A model generated the notes under the pieces. It made no database searches. It was not told where the DNA came from and saw nothing but the letters and a program-made list of their open reading frames with translations. Of a stretch of DNA of 64,000 bases, positions 1-7,521 are shown in pieces; the stretch's first letter is position 1, and each line of letters opens with the position of its first letter. The stretch is from Weizmannia acidilactici (GTDB lineage: Bacteria > Bacillota > Bacilli > Bacillales > Bacillaceae_C): positions 62,001-126,000 of the forward strand of contig NZ_BKZP01000002.1 of the NCBI RefSeq assembly GCF_008974185.1, read 5' to 3'. The position numbers were made by a program, and so were the translations under genes.

Positions 1-385
1 AGAAGTAAGGGACAGCGTGGAAAAAGAAATTGAGCGGATCGTCAAAGGAACATGCCTGACAGCCGATTGCAAATACGACTACGAATATTTCCGCGGCTAC
101 CCGCCGGTTGTAAACCACGATGCGGAGACGGAATTTTTGGCGGAATGCGCGAAACAAATTCCTGAAGTAAAAAAAGTCGAAGAAATTGACGCGTCCATGA
201 TTGGGGAAGATTTTGCCTATTATTTGCAGCATGTAAAAGGGGCCTTTTTCTTCACTGGGGCGGATCCGGAAAAAGCGGACCCGGCTTACCCGCACCACCA
301 TCCCCGTTTTGACATCAATGAAAAAGCAATGTTGATTGCGGCAAAAACATTGGGCACTGCAGCCATCCAGTATCAAAATGCGTAA
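1..385 (+). CDS. yhaA: M20-family amidohydrolase, C-terminal part (partial at window start)
   Basis: The reading frame is open from base 2 and ends at TAA 383-385, so this is the last ~127 codons of a gene that begins upstream. The sequence carries the GEDFAYYL segment and the PHHHPRFDINEKAM tail typical of M20 metallopeptidases of the N-acyl-amino-acid amidohydrolase/carboxypeptidase group; the Glu of GEDF and the final HHPRFD region are family landmarks of the C-terminal catalytic part. An internal GTG at 17 is not a start. The next gene, ecsC, is convergent, which matches yhaA-ecsC order in B. subtilis and supports the yhaA assignment. The substrate cannot be told from this piece. Confidence 0.85.
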   Translation, partial: EVRDSVEKEIERIVKGTCLTADCKYDYEYFRGYPPVVNHDAETEFLAECAKQIPEVKKVEEIDASMIGEDFAYYLQHVKGAFFFTGADPEKADPAYPHHHPRFDINEKAMLIAAKTLGTAAIQYQNA

Positions 386-390
386 AAAAG

Positions 391-427
391 GGAGCAGGCG
401 GTTCAAAAAGCCTGCGCTCTTTTTTTA
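391..427 (+). terminator. Rho-independent terminator after yhaA
   Basis: GAGCAGGC pairs with GCCTGCGCTC (one bulge) and is followed by a run of seven T. The ecsC stop codon, on the other strand, lies inside the hairpin, so the element separates the two convergent genes. Confidence 0.75.
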
Positions 428-1131
428 TCCGAAAAATACCTGATCCGGTAGGCGTTCAAAGCCGTTTCCCCGAGATGATGAAGCAAATTATAGTTCGCGT
501 ACGCCCCGACCGCAGCGCCGATGCCGGGCACAAGCTGCAGCATTTTGACAAAGTCGAGATAGTCACGGTACTCTTGCTGCAGCACTTTCCAATCAATTTC
601 TTCAGGAAGGACGGGATGCTCTTCCCAGTTCTCAACCACCCCGAGCATCTTTTTCCGGTGTGCATCGCTTGAAAACGCAAGCTGGAAGACGTGCAAAATA
701 AAGGAGCGTTCTTCCGGCGTATCCGTGTCAAACCCGTGGATGGCAGCCGTGTCAAACAAAAATTTCATCTTGATGGACAACAGCAGCGGAAAATCGGCCA
801 AGCCGAGGAAAAAACCACCCGCCCCAGTTCCCGCACCTTCCGCGGACGCCAGTTTTTTATAACGTTCGAGTTTTTCCCAGATCAGTGTTTCTTTTTCCTT
901 GAGCGGCAAATGAGCGGTCATACCGCTTTTCGTTAAAAATTCGGAACTATATAAAGCGCCCTGCACCATTTTCCTGATGCCTTCCGTGATCACGGCTTGC
1001 ACTTTATCCGGGATCCAATTGTTGATTTTCAATTGTGCACCTTTTGCAGCCCGGCTCAATATCCCGGAACGCTTCGTGATTTTCCGTCTCCACTCTTCCA
1101 ATTCCTGGCGGGCTTCCTTTTCATATTCCAT
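403..1131 (-). CDS. ecsC: EcsC family protein
   Basis: 242 aa, the third gene of the ecs group and downstream of ecsB on the same strand (24 nt gap). It matches the EcsC family by overall sequence, including the Gly-rich stretch EGAGTGAGGFFLGLADFPLL around residue 100 and the C-terminal VPGIGAAVGAYANYNLL. The function is unknown in the family; the genes encoding the ABC transporter EcsAB are linked, but ecsC is not needed for every ecs phenotype in B. subtilis. The start is the ATG at 1131 with a good AAAGGAG site upstream. A hydrophobic central part suggests membrane association. Confidence 0.9.
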   Translation of the reverse strand: MEYEKEARQELEEWRRKITKRSGILSRAAKGAQLKINNWIPDKVQAVITEGIRKMVQGALYSSEFLTKSGMTAHLPLKEKETLIWEKLERYKKLASAEGAGTGAGGFFLGLADFPLLLSIKMKFLFDTAAIHGFDTDTPEERSFILHVFQLAFSSDAHRKKMLGVVENWEEHPVLPEEIDWKVLQQEYRDYLDFVKMLQLVPGIGAAVGAYANYNLLHHLGETALNAYRIRYFSDKKRAQAF

Positions 1132-1155
1132 GAAACCACTCCTTTACTGTGTATT

Positions 1156-2370
1156 TCATGTTTTCCGGATTTTTCCCGGAACATACCAGACAATAAGCAA
1201 CCACGTAAACACGGCCCCTGCAGCGAGGACGAGCAACCCGTTCATCCATAAGCCGTTTAAAGCGGAAGCCGCCGCAAACACTACCGTCTGCACATACAGG
1301 CAAACCGACAGCAATCGGAGAAAAGAGGCTTTTTTTAAGCGAGTGTGGACCGGATAAAGCTGAAGCCAAATTTTTAAATCATGGTAGCCGATCATGGGAA
1401 TCATTTGGAATGCGGTCAAGTATATAAACACAACCGCAAGGGATAACGCCAGTAAACGTTCATGACTGAAAAACAGCAATACCGCCCCGATTGTCGTCAG
1501 CCGCACATAAAGTCCGAAATATTGGCTTGTTCGGAGGAATGTCCGCGCAAACAAATATTGGTAAGCGTGTTCCTGCCCGTAATGGATGCCGCCAAGGAGC
1601 GGATCAAGCCATTTGCACCGTTTTACCTGCGCTTTCAGTTCCGGCACGTCTGTGAACAAATTCGCAAACCGGTAAAAACCCATCATTCTTCTCTGTTCAC
1701 GTTCGATCAGCACATCCCACCTCAGCGTCCGGTTTTTTGCCAGCCTGTAAAAATATGCGAACAAAACGATCATCACAGCAGCCAATATCCCGACCAGCCA
1801 GACAGGGGCGCATTTTACAACAAGAAAAACAAACGCGGCGCTGCAGGCAAACCGGACAATCCAATCCCAAACAGGGACGGAAGCATCCGTCAGTTTTAAT
1901 ACGTACCAAACCAAAAGCAGGTTCCATATTTTTAAAACGAACAGCATCACGAGCAGGCCGAAAAAACTGCCGAATCCTCGACCCGTCACTTTGGCATACA
2001 TCGGCATCAGGGCAGCAAGCGCAAAAAGCAACACATACGCCTGGATGCTGAAGCTGAACAGGATGGCCTTCCGGAAAAAGGGGCGCATCCGCATTTCCAT
2101 CGGGATCAAGAACACTTGGTCCGCTTCTTTTAGCAAAGTATGGACAGGGCTGGCCGCCAAAACAAGCCCGAGCACTACGCCCATCACAAGTGCGGCGGGG
2201 AAATCGGGTTCAAGATGCCGGACCCAGCGGCTGTAATAAAAAGCAGCGGCCCCAAGCCCGAAAATGAGCACAAATAGAAGATGGTCGTTAAAAATATACC
2301 GGCTGTAGCGCCTGAGCTCTTTTAAATACGACGCAAACCGTTCTTTCCAAAGGTGGTCAATTCCGTTCAT
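1156..2370 (-). CDS. ecsB: ABC transporter permease EcsB
   Basis: 404 aa polytopic membrane protein with hydrophobic segments grouped near residues 30-65, 100-200 and 300-400. It is the membrane half of the EcsAB exporter, which in B. subtilis affects exoprotein processing, competence, sporulation and the intramembrane protease RasP. Three ATGs stand close together at the 5-prime end; I chose the third (2370) because AAAGG lies 9 nt before it, while the first ATG abuts the Shine-Dalgarno sequence. The gene overlaps the ecsA stop by about 14 nt, which implies translational coupling. Confidence 0.92.
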   Translation of the reverse strand: MNGIDHLWKERFASYLKELRRYSRYIFNDHLLFVLIFGLGAAAFYYSRWVRHLEPDFPAALVMGVVLGLVLAASPVHTLLKEADQVFLIPMEMRMRPFFRKAILFSFSIQAYVLLFALAALMPMYAKVTGRGFGSFFGLLVMLFVLKIWNLLLVWYVLKLTDASVPVWDWIVRFACSAAFVFLVVKCAPVWLVGILAAVMIVLFAYFYRLAKNRTLRWDVLIEREQRRMMGFYRFANLFTDVPELKAQVKRCKWLDPLLGGIHYGQEHAYQYLFARTFLRTSQYFGLYVRLTTIGAVLLFFSHERLLALSLAVVFIYLTAFQMIPMIGYHDLKIWLQLYPVHTRLKKASFLRLLSVCLYVQTVVFAAASALNGLWMNGLLVLAAGAVFTWLLIVWYVPGKIRKT

Positions 2371-3103
2371 CTTCATCATCCTTTGTCAGCCGGATGTACA
2401 AATCATCCAATGTCGCACCAGGCATGCCGAATTGCTCCTGCAGTTGTGATAGCGTCCCTTTTGCGCGGATCTTTCCGTTATGTAAAATGATAAATCCGTC
2501 GCAATACCGTTCCGCCGTTGCCAAAATATGCGTAGACATCAATATGCCTGCGTCCTTTTTTTTCATCGTATTCATTAAATTGAGCAGCGATCGGATGCCG
2601 AGCGGATCCAAACCAAGAAAAGGTTCGTCAATGATATACAGGCTTGGCTCAACCAAAAAGGCGCACATAATCATGACCTTTTGCTTCATTCCTTTTGAAA
2701 AATTTGCCGGGAACCAGCCGAGTTTTTTATGCAGGCGGAACTCCTTCAACAAGGTCTCCGTTCTTTCACCGTATGTTTTTTCATCGATACCGTACGCCAT
2801 TGCGGTAAGTTTCAAATGTTCCTCCAATGTCAGCTCGTCGTACAGGATCGGGGTTTCCGGTATGTATGAAAACTGTTTCCGGTAAGCATCCGGATCCGAT
2901 TTTAATGTTTTCCCGTTGATTGTGATTTGGCCTTTTTTCGGTTCCATCAGGCCGATAATATGCTTGATCGTCGTACTTTTTCCTGCGCCGTTCAAGCCGA
3001 TTAAGCCGATCAGCTTGCCGGCTTCCACCGTAAATGAAACATCTTGTATGACAGGCTTTTTTGTATAGCCTCCCGTTAATGATTGAACTTCCAATAGTGC
3101 CAT
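2357..3103 (-). CDS. ecsA: ABC transporter ATP-binding protein EcsA
   Basis: 248 aa ATPase with Walker A GLNGAGKST (about residue 37-45), the signature region NFSKGMKQKVM (a degenerate LSGGQ typical of EcsA) and Walker B LYIIDEPFLGLDP, followed by the H-loop STH. It energises EcsB. It is the first gene of the ecsABC operon, divergent from hit as in B. subtilis. The ribosome site AAAGGGG precedes the ATG at 3103. A possible -10 (TACAAT on the minus strand, 3146-3151) lies about 45 nt upstream, but its -35 is poor. Confidence 0.93.
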   Translation of the reverse strand: MALLEVQSLTGGYTKKPVIQDVSFTVEAGKLIGLIGLNGAGKSTTIKHIIGLMEPKKGQITINGKTLKSDPDAYRKQFSYIPETPILYDELTLEEHLKLTAMAYGIDEKTYGERTETLLKEFRLHKKLGWFPANFSKGMKQKVMIMCAFLVEPSLYIIDEPFLGLDPLGIRSLLNLMNTMKKKDAGILMSTHILATAERYCDGFIILHNGKIRAKGTLSQLQEQFGMPGATLDDLYIRLTKDDEDERN

Positions 3104-3525
3104 TTCAAGAACCCCTTTTGTCCATAGTTCTGTACCCGTACCGTTATTGTACCATGAATGCCGGCCGGACTGAATGTAATCAGAAATTCCGCCCGTAAAA
3201 TTTTCGCTCCAGCATGCATAGATTCCGGAATTCTGCCCATTCTATAAATGCAGGGGAAATCAATAAGCAAATCGGGGTGGTTGTCAAAGACCGGTACGAA
3301 ATGCTTAAGGTAAGCCAGTAAACCATTTCCAGGCACCCATTCAAATCGAAAGGTGTTTGCGGCAGATCATCATGGTTTAAAGGCAAAAGCACTTTAAACT
3401 TTAACCCGATAAGGGGATGATAGCGTTGGAAAGAGTTGAGAAAGCCCATTATCAACCACTTTCATCGTAAATGATGGGTTGATCAAAGGCGCTTTTCGGC
3501 AATATACCTGTAAAAAACCCTGCAA

Positions 3526-3563
3526 GCGGGACGGACCAATACGGATTCCGTCCCGTTTTCTTT
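3526..3563 (+). other. Isolated hairpin between ecsA and hit
   Basis: CGGGACGGA and TCCGTCCCG form a perfect 9-bp stem followed by TTTTCTTTCC on the plus strand. It looks like an intrinsic terminator, yet no plus-strand gene is seen between 3103 and here. It sits about 20 nt upstream of the hit -10 box. The rest of the 3104-3600 gap holds only the two divergent promoters and no credible gene. Confidence 0.5.
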
Positions 3564-3589
3564 CCTTTCACCTTTCTATCCGTTATAAT
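3561..3589 (+). promoter_or_regulatory. Probable sigma-A promoter of hit
   Basis: A perfect TATAAT lies at 3584-3589 with a weak -35 (TTTCCT) 17 nt upstream. Transcription from about 3596 leaves a short leader that fits a start at 3614 or 3620 and excludes the longer upstream reading. Confidence 0.5.
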
Positions 3590-3619
3590 GAAATCAAAAA
3601 AATGGAAAGGTTGATGGGA

Positions 3620-4033
3620 ATGTGCATTTTTTGTAAAATTGTGAACGGTGAGATCCCAAGCGCAAAAGTATATGAGAATGAGCATGTGTATGCTTTCCTT
3701 GACATCAGCCAAGTGACAAAAGGCCATACGCTCATTGTCCCTAAAAAACATAAAGAAAATATTTACGAACTGACACCGGAAATTGCCCGTAATTTTTTTG
3801 AATCCGTTCCGCTGGTGGCCAACGCTTTAAAAGCGGCATTTCAGCCGGATGGGCTCAATGTATTGAACAATAACGGCGAGATTGCCGGCCAGTCCGTATT
3901 CCATTACCATATGCACCTCATTCCAAGATATGGGAAAGGCGACGGCTTCGGGGCAGTCTGGAAAACACATGAAAAAGATTACTCCCAGGAAGACCTCCAG
4001 CAAATTGCTTCCGCCATTGCAGAGAAAATATGA
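3620..4033 (+). CDS. hit: HIT family nucleotide-binding hydrolase
   Basis: 137 aa. The HIT signature appears as QSVFHYHMHLIPRY (His-x-His-x-His, catalytic middle His), and two Cys in CIFCKIV at the N-terminus form the half zinc site usual in bacterial Hit proteins. Family members hydrolyse or transfer nucleotidyl groups from substrates such as adenosine phosphoramidates. I preferred the ATG at 3620 because GGAAAGG lies 9 nt upstream; the ATG at 3614 is possible. Divergent from ecsA, as in B. subtilis. Confidence 0.92.
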   Translation: MCIFCKIVNGEIPSAKVYENEHVYAFLDISQVTKGHTLIVPKKHKENIYELTPEIARNFFESVPLVANALKAAFQPDGLNVLNNNGEIAGQSVFHYHMHLIPRYGKGDGFGAVWKTHEKDYSQEDLQQIASAIAEKI

Positions 4034-4041
4034 AATGAACT

Positions 4042-4067
4042 CCTGCCACACTGCAGGATTTTTTTTA
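4042..4067 (+). terminator. Terminator after hit
   Basis: CCTGC-CACACT-GCAGG hairpin followed by A and eight T. Confidence 0.75.
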
Positions 4068-4100
4068 CGGGATAGACAATCAGCGAATTTGTGAAAAACA

Positions 4101-4130
4101 TTCACAACTCTTCCGGAAACATGATATAAT
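4101..4130 (+). promoter_or_regulatory. Sigma-A promoter of trpP
   Basis: TTCACA (5 of 6 to consensus), 18 nt, then perfect TATAAT. The predicted start near 4137 gives a leader of about 75 nt that includes the GAG-repeat segment. Confidence 0.65.
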
Positions 4131-4183
4131 AATGGTAATCTTTCGCCGCCGGCCATGAGGGCACGCCGGGAAAGCCAATTGAC

Positions 4184-4206
4184 GAGAAGAGATGAGGAGA
4201 GATGAG
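4184..4206 (+). promoter_or_regulatory. Candidate TRAP-binding site over the trpP ribosome site
   Basis: Five GAG triplets start at 4184, 4189, 4194, 4199 and 4204, each separated by exactly two bases, ending four bases before the ATG. TRAP (MtrB) binds NAG triplets with 2-3 nt spacers and blocks trpP translation in B. subtilis by covering the Shine-Dalgarno region. The regular period is visible; binding is inferred. Only five repeats are in register, fewer than the 9-11 of well-studied sites, and a purine-rich ribosome site alone could give some of this pattern. Confidence 0.55.
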
Positions 4207-4210
4207 GCAA

Positions 4211-4729
4211 ATGAAAACAAAATCGCTTGTCAGCTTGGCATTGCTTGTTGGGATTGGTGCGGTTTTGCACACAGTGATACCGGGTTTCGTGTTCGGGATG
4301 AAGCCCGATATGATGCTCACGATGATGTTTATCGGCATTATTTTATTTAGAGAGAAAAAATATGTTCTTTTGCTCGGTGCCGTGACCGGGATCATTGCCG
4401 GATTAACATCAAGTTTTCCAGGCGGTTTTTTCCCGAACATGATTGATAAGCTGATCACATCGTTTGCTTTTTACGGCTTGCTGGCTGCATCCGGCAAATT
4501 GTCGAAAAGGTTGCCGATACTCGTTGTTTTGACGGCTGTTGGCACGATTATTTCCGGAACGGCATTTTTAGGTTCGGCTTATTTCCTTGTTGGGCTGCCG
4601 GGGTCTTTCGCCATTTTGTTCGGCACTGTCGTTTTGCCTGCAGCCGCATTGAACGCTGTCGTGATGTTTATCCTTTATCCGATTGTTTCTACCGTTGTCA
4701 AACGCACAGATATCGTACACAGCATGTAA
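4211..4729 (+). CDS. trpP: Tryptophan transporter TrpP
   Basis: 172 aa, the same length as I recall for the B. subtilis protein. It is almost wholly hydrophobic with about five to six membrane segments; the conserved GMKPDMMLTMMF and FPNMIDK blocks of the TrpP family are present. It imports tryptophan. The start is the ATG at 4211 rather than one three codons upstream, because it matches the family N-terminus and follows the GAGGAGAGATGAGG ribosome site. Regulation is probably translational by TRAP (see the repeat site). Located between hit and yhaH as in B. subtilis. Confidence 0.93.
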   Translation: MKTKSLVSLALLVGIGAVLHTVIPGFVFGMKPDMMLTMMFIGIILFREKKYVLLLGAVTGIIAGLTSSFPGGFFPNMIDKLITSFAFYGLLAASGKLSKRLPILVVLTAVGTIISGTAFLGSAYFLVGLPGSFAILFGTVVLPAAALNAVVMFILYPIVSTVVKRTDIVHSM

Positions 4730-4744
4730 AGCGTGGAAAAATGG

Positions 4745-4771
4745 CCGCCGGTCTTTCCGGCGGTTTTTTAT
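4745..4771 (+). terminator. Terminator between trpP and the convergent small gene
   Basis: CCGCCGG-tcttt-CCGGCGG followed by six T. It serves trpP and could also stop the convergent transcript. Confidence 0.8.
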
Positions 4772-4778
4772 ACTGGAT

Positions 4779-4967
4779 TCAAAACAGAAGTAAAAGAACA
4801 GCAAGCAAAAAGCATACGATCCCCGCACCGCCAAAAAAGGCGATTCTTTGCCTCACCAACTTCCTTGGCGGATAGATTCTTCTTTTTTGGTATATTTGCA
4901 CATGGCGGGCCATTGCGGCTAAAAGGATGGCGCCGATCAGAAAAAAACAGAATGAAACACGTCCCAT
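4779..4967 (-). CDS. Small membrane protein of unknown function
   Basis: 62 aa with two hydrophobic segments (about residues 4-18 and 43-60) joined by a basic loop (QIYQKRRIYPPRKLVRQR). I do not recognise a named family. The start ATG at 4967 is set by AAGGGGAG five bases upstream, and a good promoter lies just before it; the longer open frame upstream would begin inside that promoter. Convergent with trpP. Confidence 0.7.
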   Translation of the reverse strand: MGRVSFCFFLIGAILLAAMARHVQIYQKRRIYPPRKLVRQRIAFFGGAGIVCFLLAVLLLLF

Positions 4968-4995
4968 TGAGACTCCCCTTTTCCCTGTCTGGACT

Positions 4996-5024
4996 ATTAT
5001 ACTATATGCCATTTTTTGGGTTAA
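4996..5024 (-). promoter_or_regulatory. Promoter of the small membrane gene
   Basis: On the minus strand TTAACC, 17 nt, TATAAT, ending about 29 nt before the ATG. Confidence 0.55.
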
Positions 5025-5124
5025 CATGTACAGGGCGCGGGTAAATAGTAAACAGGATTTTGCAAAAGGGCTGCAAACCTTTTATCATATAATGAAAGAG
5101 CAAATTCACAGGGAGGTGCTTATT

Positions 5125-5487
5125 TTGAAAAAAGCCAGTCTCATATACGGATTGCTGGTCGGGGGAACGGCAGGCGCCGTATCCGTCCTTTTGACAACAC
5201 CCGCTTCAGGGAAAAAAATAAGGGCTGCTTTAATAAATAATTCCGGAGCTTTCATTGAATCTGCGAAGAAAATTGCCCTAAATGTGAAAGAATTAAAAGA
5301 TTCGATCCAGGAGCTGTCAACAGAAGGAAAAAAAGCCGTCGCAGAAGTGATGGACGACATCAAGCAATTCATTAAGGAATGGCAAAGAAGTATTGAGCCA
5401 AATAAAGATGCCCTGCAGAACGAGATTAAAGAAATCCAAAAAACGATTGAAAACCTGGAGAAACAGTTGCAACAAAAGTCTTCATAA
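5125..5487 (+). CDS. yhaH: YtxH-domain protein YhaH
   Basis: 120 aa. An N-terminal hydrophobic segment (LIYGLLVGGTAGAVSVLL) is followed by a Lys/Glu-rich helical region that is probably a coiled coil, the layout of the YtxH/YhaH family. Function is unknown; family members are linked to general stress in B. subtilis. The start is TTG 5125, chosen because GGGAGG lies 8 nt before it. A TATAAT at 5088-5093 may be its -10. It sits between trpP and hpr as in B. subtilis. Confidence 0.85.
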   Translation: MKKASLIYGLLVGGTAGAVSVLLTTPASGKKIRAALINNSGAFIESAKKIALNVKELKDSIQELSTEGKKAVAEVMDDIKQFIKEWQRSIEPNKDALQNEIKEIQKTIENLEKQLQQKSS

Positions 5488-5498
5488 TAATTCGTTCA

Positions 5499-5531
5499 TG
5501 CCCAAAAAGCTGCGCTTTTTGGGCTTTTTTC
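5499..5531 (+). terminator. Terminator after yhaH
   Basis: GCCCAAAAAGC-tgc-GCTTTTTGGGC with six T following. Confidence 0.85.
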
Positions 5532-5630
5532 TTACCACCCCTGTTTCAAAAAATTTCGCAAATTATATCTTTATTATTTTTTATTTTACTGGCATAATGT
5601 TATTATATAGTGTAAGGGGTGATGGAAAAA

Positions 5631-6185
5631 ATGACGGAACAAATGTTAACGGTCAACGAGTACTTGCTGTTTTGCAAAAGGATTACACAGCTGTCGAAAG
5701 CGCTTTGGAAAACCATTGAAAAAGATTGGCAGCAATGGATCAAACCTTTCGACCTGAACATCAATGAACATCATATTTTATGGATTGCATACCATTTAAA
5801 AGGCGCATCCATATCTGATGTGGCAAAATTCGGGGTCATGCATGTATCAACAGCCTTCAATTTTTCAAAAAAGTTGGAGGAACGCGGCTTACTCGAATTT
5901 TCAAAAAAAGAAAACGACAAACGGAACACTTACATCCAATTGACAAATAAAGGGAAAGAAATCTTCCTAAAGTCTCTGGAAGCGTTTAATCCAAAAAAAA
6001 GCTCGGTTGTACAGGGGACAATGCCGCTTTATGAGCTGTACGGGAAATTCCCAGATATGATTGAATTGGCAGCAATCGTGCGCCAAATTTACGGGGAAGA
6101 TTTTATGGATATTGTAGAAAATTCCATTTACCGGACGGAGTTGGAGGACATCGTCGAAACGGACGTGCTGGAAAACCTTCACTGA
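5631..6185 (+). CDS. hpr: MarR-type transition-state regulator Hpr (ScoC)
   Basis: 184 aa winged-helix protein. The stretch [50 protein letters not shown] is close to ScoC/Hpr and includes the recognition helix ([16 protein letters not shown]). In B. subtilis it represses protease genes and represses or activates sporulation and motility genes. The ATG at 5631 follows AAGGGG; GTG 5619 and ATG 5622 overlap that site and are less likely. The C-terminal tail is shorter than the B. subtilis form as I recall it. The AT-rich upstream region (5532-5610) should hold the promoter. Confidence 0.93.
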   Translation: MTEQMLTVNEYLLFCKRITQLSKALWKTIEKDWQQWIKPFDLNINEHHILWIAYHLKGASISDVAKFGVMHVSTAFNFSKKLEERGLLEFSKKENDKRNTYIQLTNKGKEIFLKSLEAFNPKKSSVVQGTMPLYELYGKFPDMIELAAIVRQIYGEDFMDIVENSIYRTELEDIVETDVLENLH

Positions 6186-6212
6186 ACCATTCCTGATAAG
6201 TTTTCGCTGCGG

Positions 6213-6542
6213 CTACAGGTTCCGTTTCAACGCTTCCATTAACTCGGGGTACAACCCCTGCTGCAAACAAGCCGCAATCACTTCCGCCGGTTTCAGTTTT
6301 TCATGCAGGCGAACTTTAAATTGCTGAAAAAGCGGATAAAAGTATACAAATTTTTCCTCCTTCATTTCTTTCAGTTCACGTGTCAGCTGTTCGCACAAAT
6401 TATAAAATTGCTCGACATCCTGCTTTGCCAGCTGCTTTTCTATGACCATCTTATAGAAAGCATTTTGATCGGATTCGATCATTTTCAAAAACAGTGATTG
6501 GTAAAATTCAAACTTTTCCAATTTTTGATCGATTGTTTCCAT
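6213..6542 (-). CDS. yhaI: DUF1878 family protein YhaI
   Basis: 109 aa, mostly alpha-helical and charged, no membrane segment. Sequence and position (next to hpr, before prsA) fit YhaI/DUF1878, whose function is unknown. GAGGGAA four bases upstream supports the ATG at 6542. Convergent with hpr, with only 27 nt between the stops and no clear terminator there. Confidence 0.85.
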   Translation of the reverse strand: METIDQKLEKFEFYQSLFLKMIESDQNAFYKMVIEKQLAKQDVEQFYNLCEQLTRELKEMKEEKFVYFYPLFQQFKVRLHEKLKPAEVIAACLQQGLYPELMEALKRNL

Positions 6543-6640
6543 TCAGTTCCCTCGTTTATATTTTTGATGGCATCGTCTATCAATAAAATGAACAACCATT
6601 CACTGAACGGTTCTATTTTTTGGAAGGAGGCCCGACCGGC

Positions 6641-6979
6641 ATGTATTTGCTTGTATTTTTTATATGCTACGCTTTCTTTATTTTATACTTTACCAACATT
6701 TTGACAAGCAATCTATGCACAAAAAAAGAAATTCCCGAAGAACGGCAGTGGAAGTCTTTCGGACCATCAACATCCTCATTACTATTTTACTCTTTTCTTC
6801 CTACCTTGACATCCTATATACATAGAAAAGCGGAGGCGCCTTTATCAGGGGCGCACGGATTTCGCGATGGCAACATCGGAACAAAAGAAAAAGGCCGGCT
6901 TAGGCTGCCGGCCCCCATTTTTTTACCATACCCAGGATGCACCAATAATAATCAACAAAATGAACAACACAACCAGTAA
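6641..6979 (+). CDS. Doubtful small ORF with membrane-like N-terminus
   Basis: A strong ribosome site (GGAAGGAGG) lies 10 nt before an ATG whose first 20 codons encode a hydrophobic segment (MYLLVFFICYAFFILYF). Past about codon 55 the frame runs through a dispersed repeat (6823-6856) and a terminator for the opposite strand, so the tail does not look like protein. It may be a small membrane gene whose 3-prime end was replaced by repeat sequence. I do not recognise it. Confidence 0.25.
   Translation: MYLLVFFICYAFFILYFTNILTSNLCTKKEIPEERQWKSFGPSTSSLLFYSFLPTLTSYIHRKAEAPLSGAHGFRDGNIGTKEKGRLRLPAPIFLPYPGCTNNNQQNEQHNQ
6823..6856. repeat. Copy of a Bacillaceae intergenic repeat (GAAAAGCGGAGGCGCC type)
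   Basis: AGAAAAGCGGAGGCGCC followed by TTTATCAGGGGCGC resembles the AAAAGCGNAGGCGCC repeats scattered in many Bacillaceae genomes. Related sequence is seen near 43122 and 47931-48120 in this window. Confidence 0.45.
6884..6914 (-). terminator. Terminator after the 30-aa YjcZ-like gene
   Basis: On the minus strand GGCCGGC-agcctaa-GCCGGCC then TTTTTC. Confidence 0.75.
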
Positions 6980-7015
6980 GGCAAATCCGCCTCCGTAAAC
7001 TGCTCCTCCGCTCAT
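6923..7015 (-). CDS. YjcZ-family sporulation mini-protein (30 aa)
   Basis: 30 aa: a Gly-rich start (SGGAVYGGG), then the hydrophobic [18 protein letters not shown] typical of the YjcZ/YrhC-like sporulation minis. AGGAGGTGG lies before the ATG at 7015, a terminator follows, and a near-consensus sigma-K promoter lies 30-55 nt upstream (7044-7071). It is expected in the mother-cell or spore membrane; function unknown. A second, similar gene lies just upstream at 7103-7186. Confidence 0.8.
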   Translation of the reverse strand: MSGGAVYGGGFALLVVLFILLIIIGASWVW

Positions 7016-7043
7016 TCGATCCACCTCCTCTTGTTTCCTGAGT

Positions 7044-7071
7044 TATTGTATTCATCAGCATCCGTAATGGT
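7044..7071 (-). promoter_or_regulatory. Candidate sigma-K promoter of the YjcZ-like gene
   Basis: Minus strand: AC, 17 nt, AATACAATA. It differs from the sigma-K -10 consensus CATANNNTA only in the first base. Confidence 0.5.
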
Positions 7072-7102
7072 TAGGGCTTACGTCTATTTTTCCGGCTCTA
7101 TT

Positions 7103-7186
7103 TTACAGATACGACGCTCCCACCACGATCAACAAAATAAATAGCACAACAATAAGGGCAAATCCCCCGCCATATGCAAAACCCAT
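7103..7186 (-). CDS. YjcZ-family sporulation mini-protein (27 aa)
   Basis: 27 aa: [19 protein letters not shown] begins the protein, followed by IVVGASYL. AAGGAGG stands 8 nt before the ATG. It is highly similar to the neighbour at 6923-7015 and to the 42-aa gene at 34054-34182, so a tandem duplication is likely. Upstream there is a CATAGGATA box (sigma-K-like), but the AC element is 19 nt away instead of 17, so its promoter is less certain. Confidence 0.8.
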   Translation of the reverse strand: MGFAYGGGFALIVVLFILLIVVGASYL

Positions 7187-7261
7187 TTCATATACCTCCT
7201 TTTTTCTCTTTCGGCATATCCTATGCTGCATTCATCCAATTTGAGTAAACCAAACGCCCAT

Positions 7262-7400
7262 CTAAAATAACGGCTGTGTTAGCGTACGATGTTGATTGTC
7301 GCAAAATCCGCTTCGCTCATGGCACATCCGCGAGTTTACCCCGCAGGTGTCCCTATAAACGAGCGATCTTCAACAAACAGCGCCAAAATAAAAAAAGAAT
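7262..7400. repeat. Degenerate intergenic repeat, minus orientation
   Basis: On the minus strand this stretch has CACCTGCGGGG, GAGCGAAGCGGATTTTGCGA and AATCAACATC, the same plan as the repeat at 44282-44380 (agacccc, GCGGAAAGCGAG, AATTTCGCGATCATCAAC). No credible gene is present; the open frames here are shadows. Confidence 0.35.
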
Positions 7401-7521
7401 AATAATCGTGTTAAATTTGCATAAGAAACCCAATCATCCATTTCTTTTCTTTTTCAATTTATGATATAGTAGTGATTGTAAGTCTCCCTTGCACGACAAA
7501 ATGAATAGGAGTTGTTCTTGT

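Noticed and set aside
4733-5044. 103-codon frame overlapping the small membrane gene
   Set aside because: Starts inside the trpP terminator and runs antisense to a gene with its own promoter and ribosome site.
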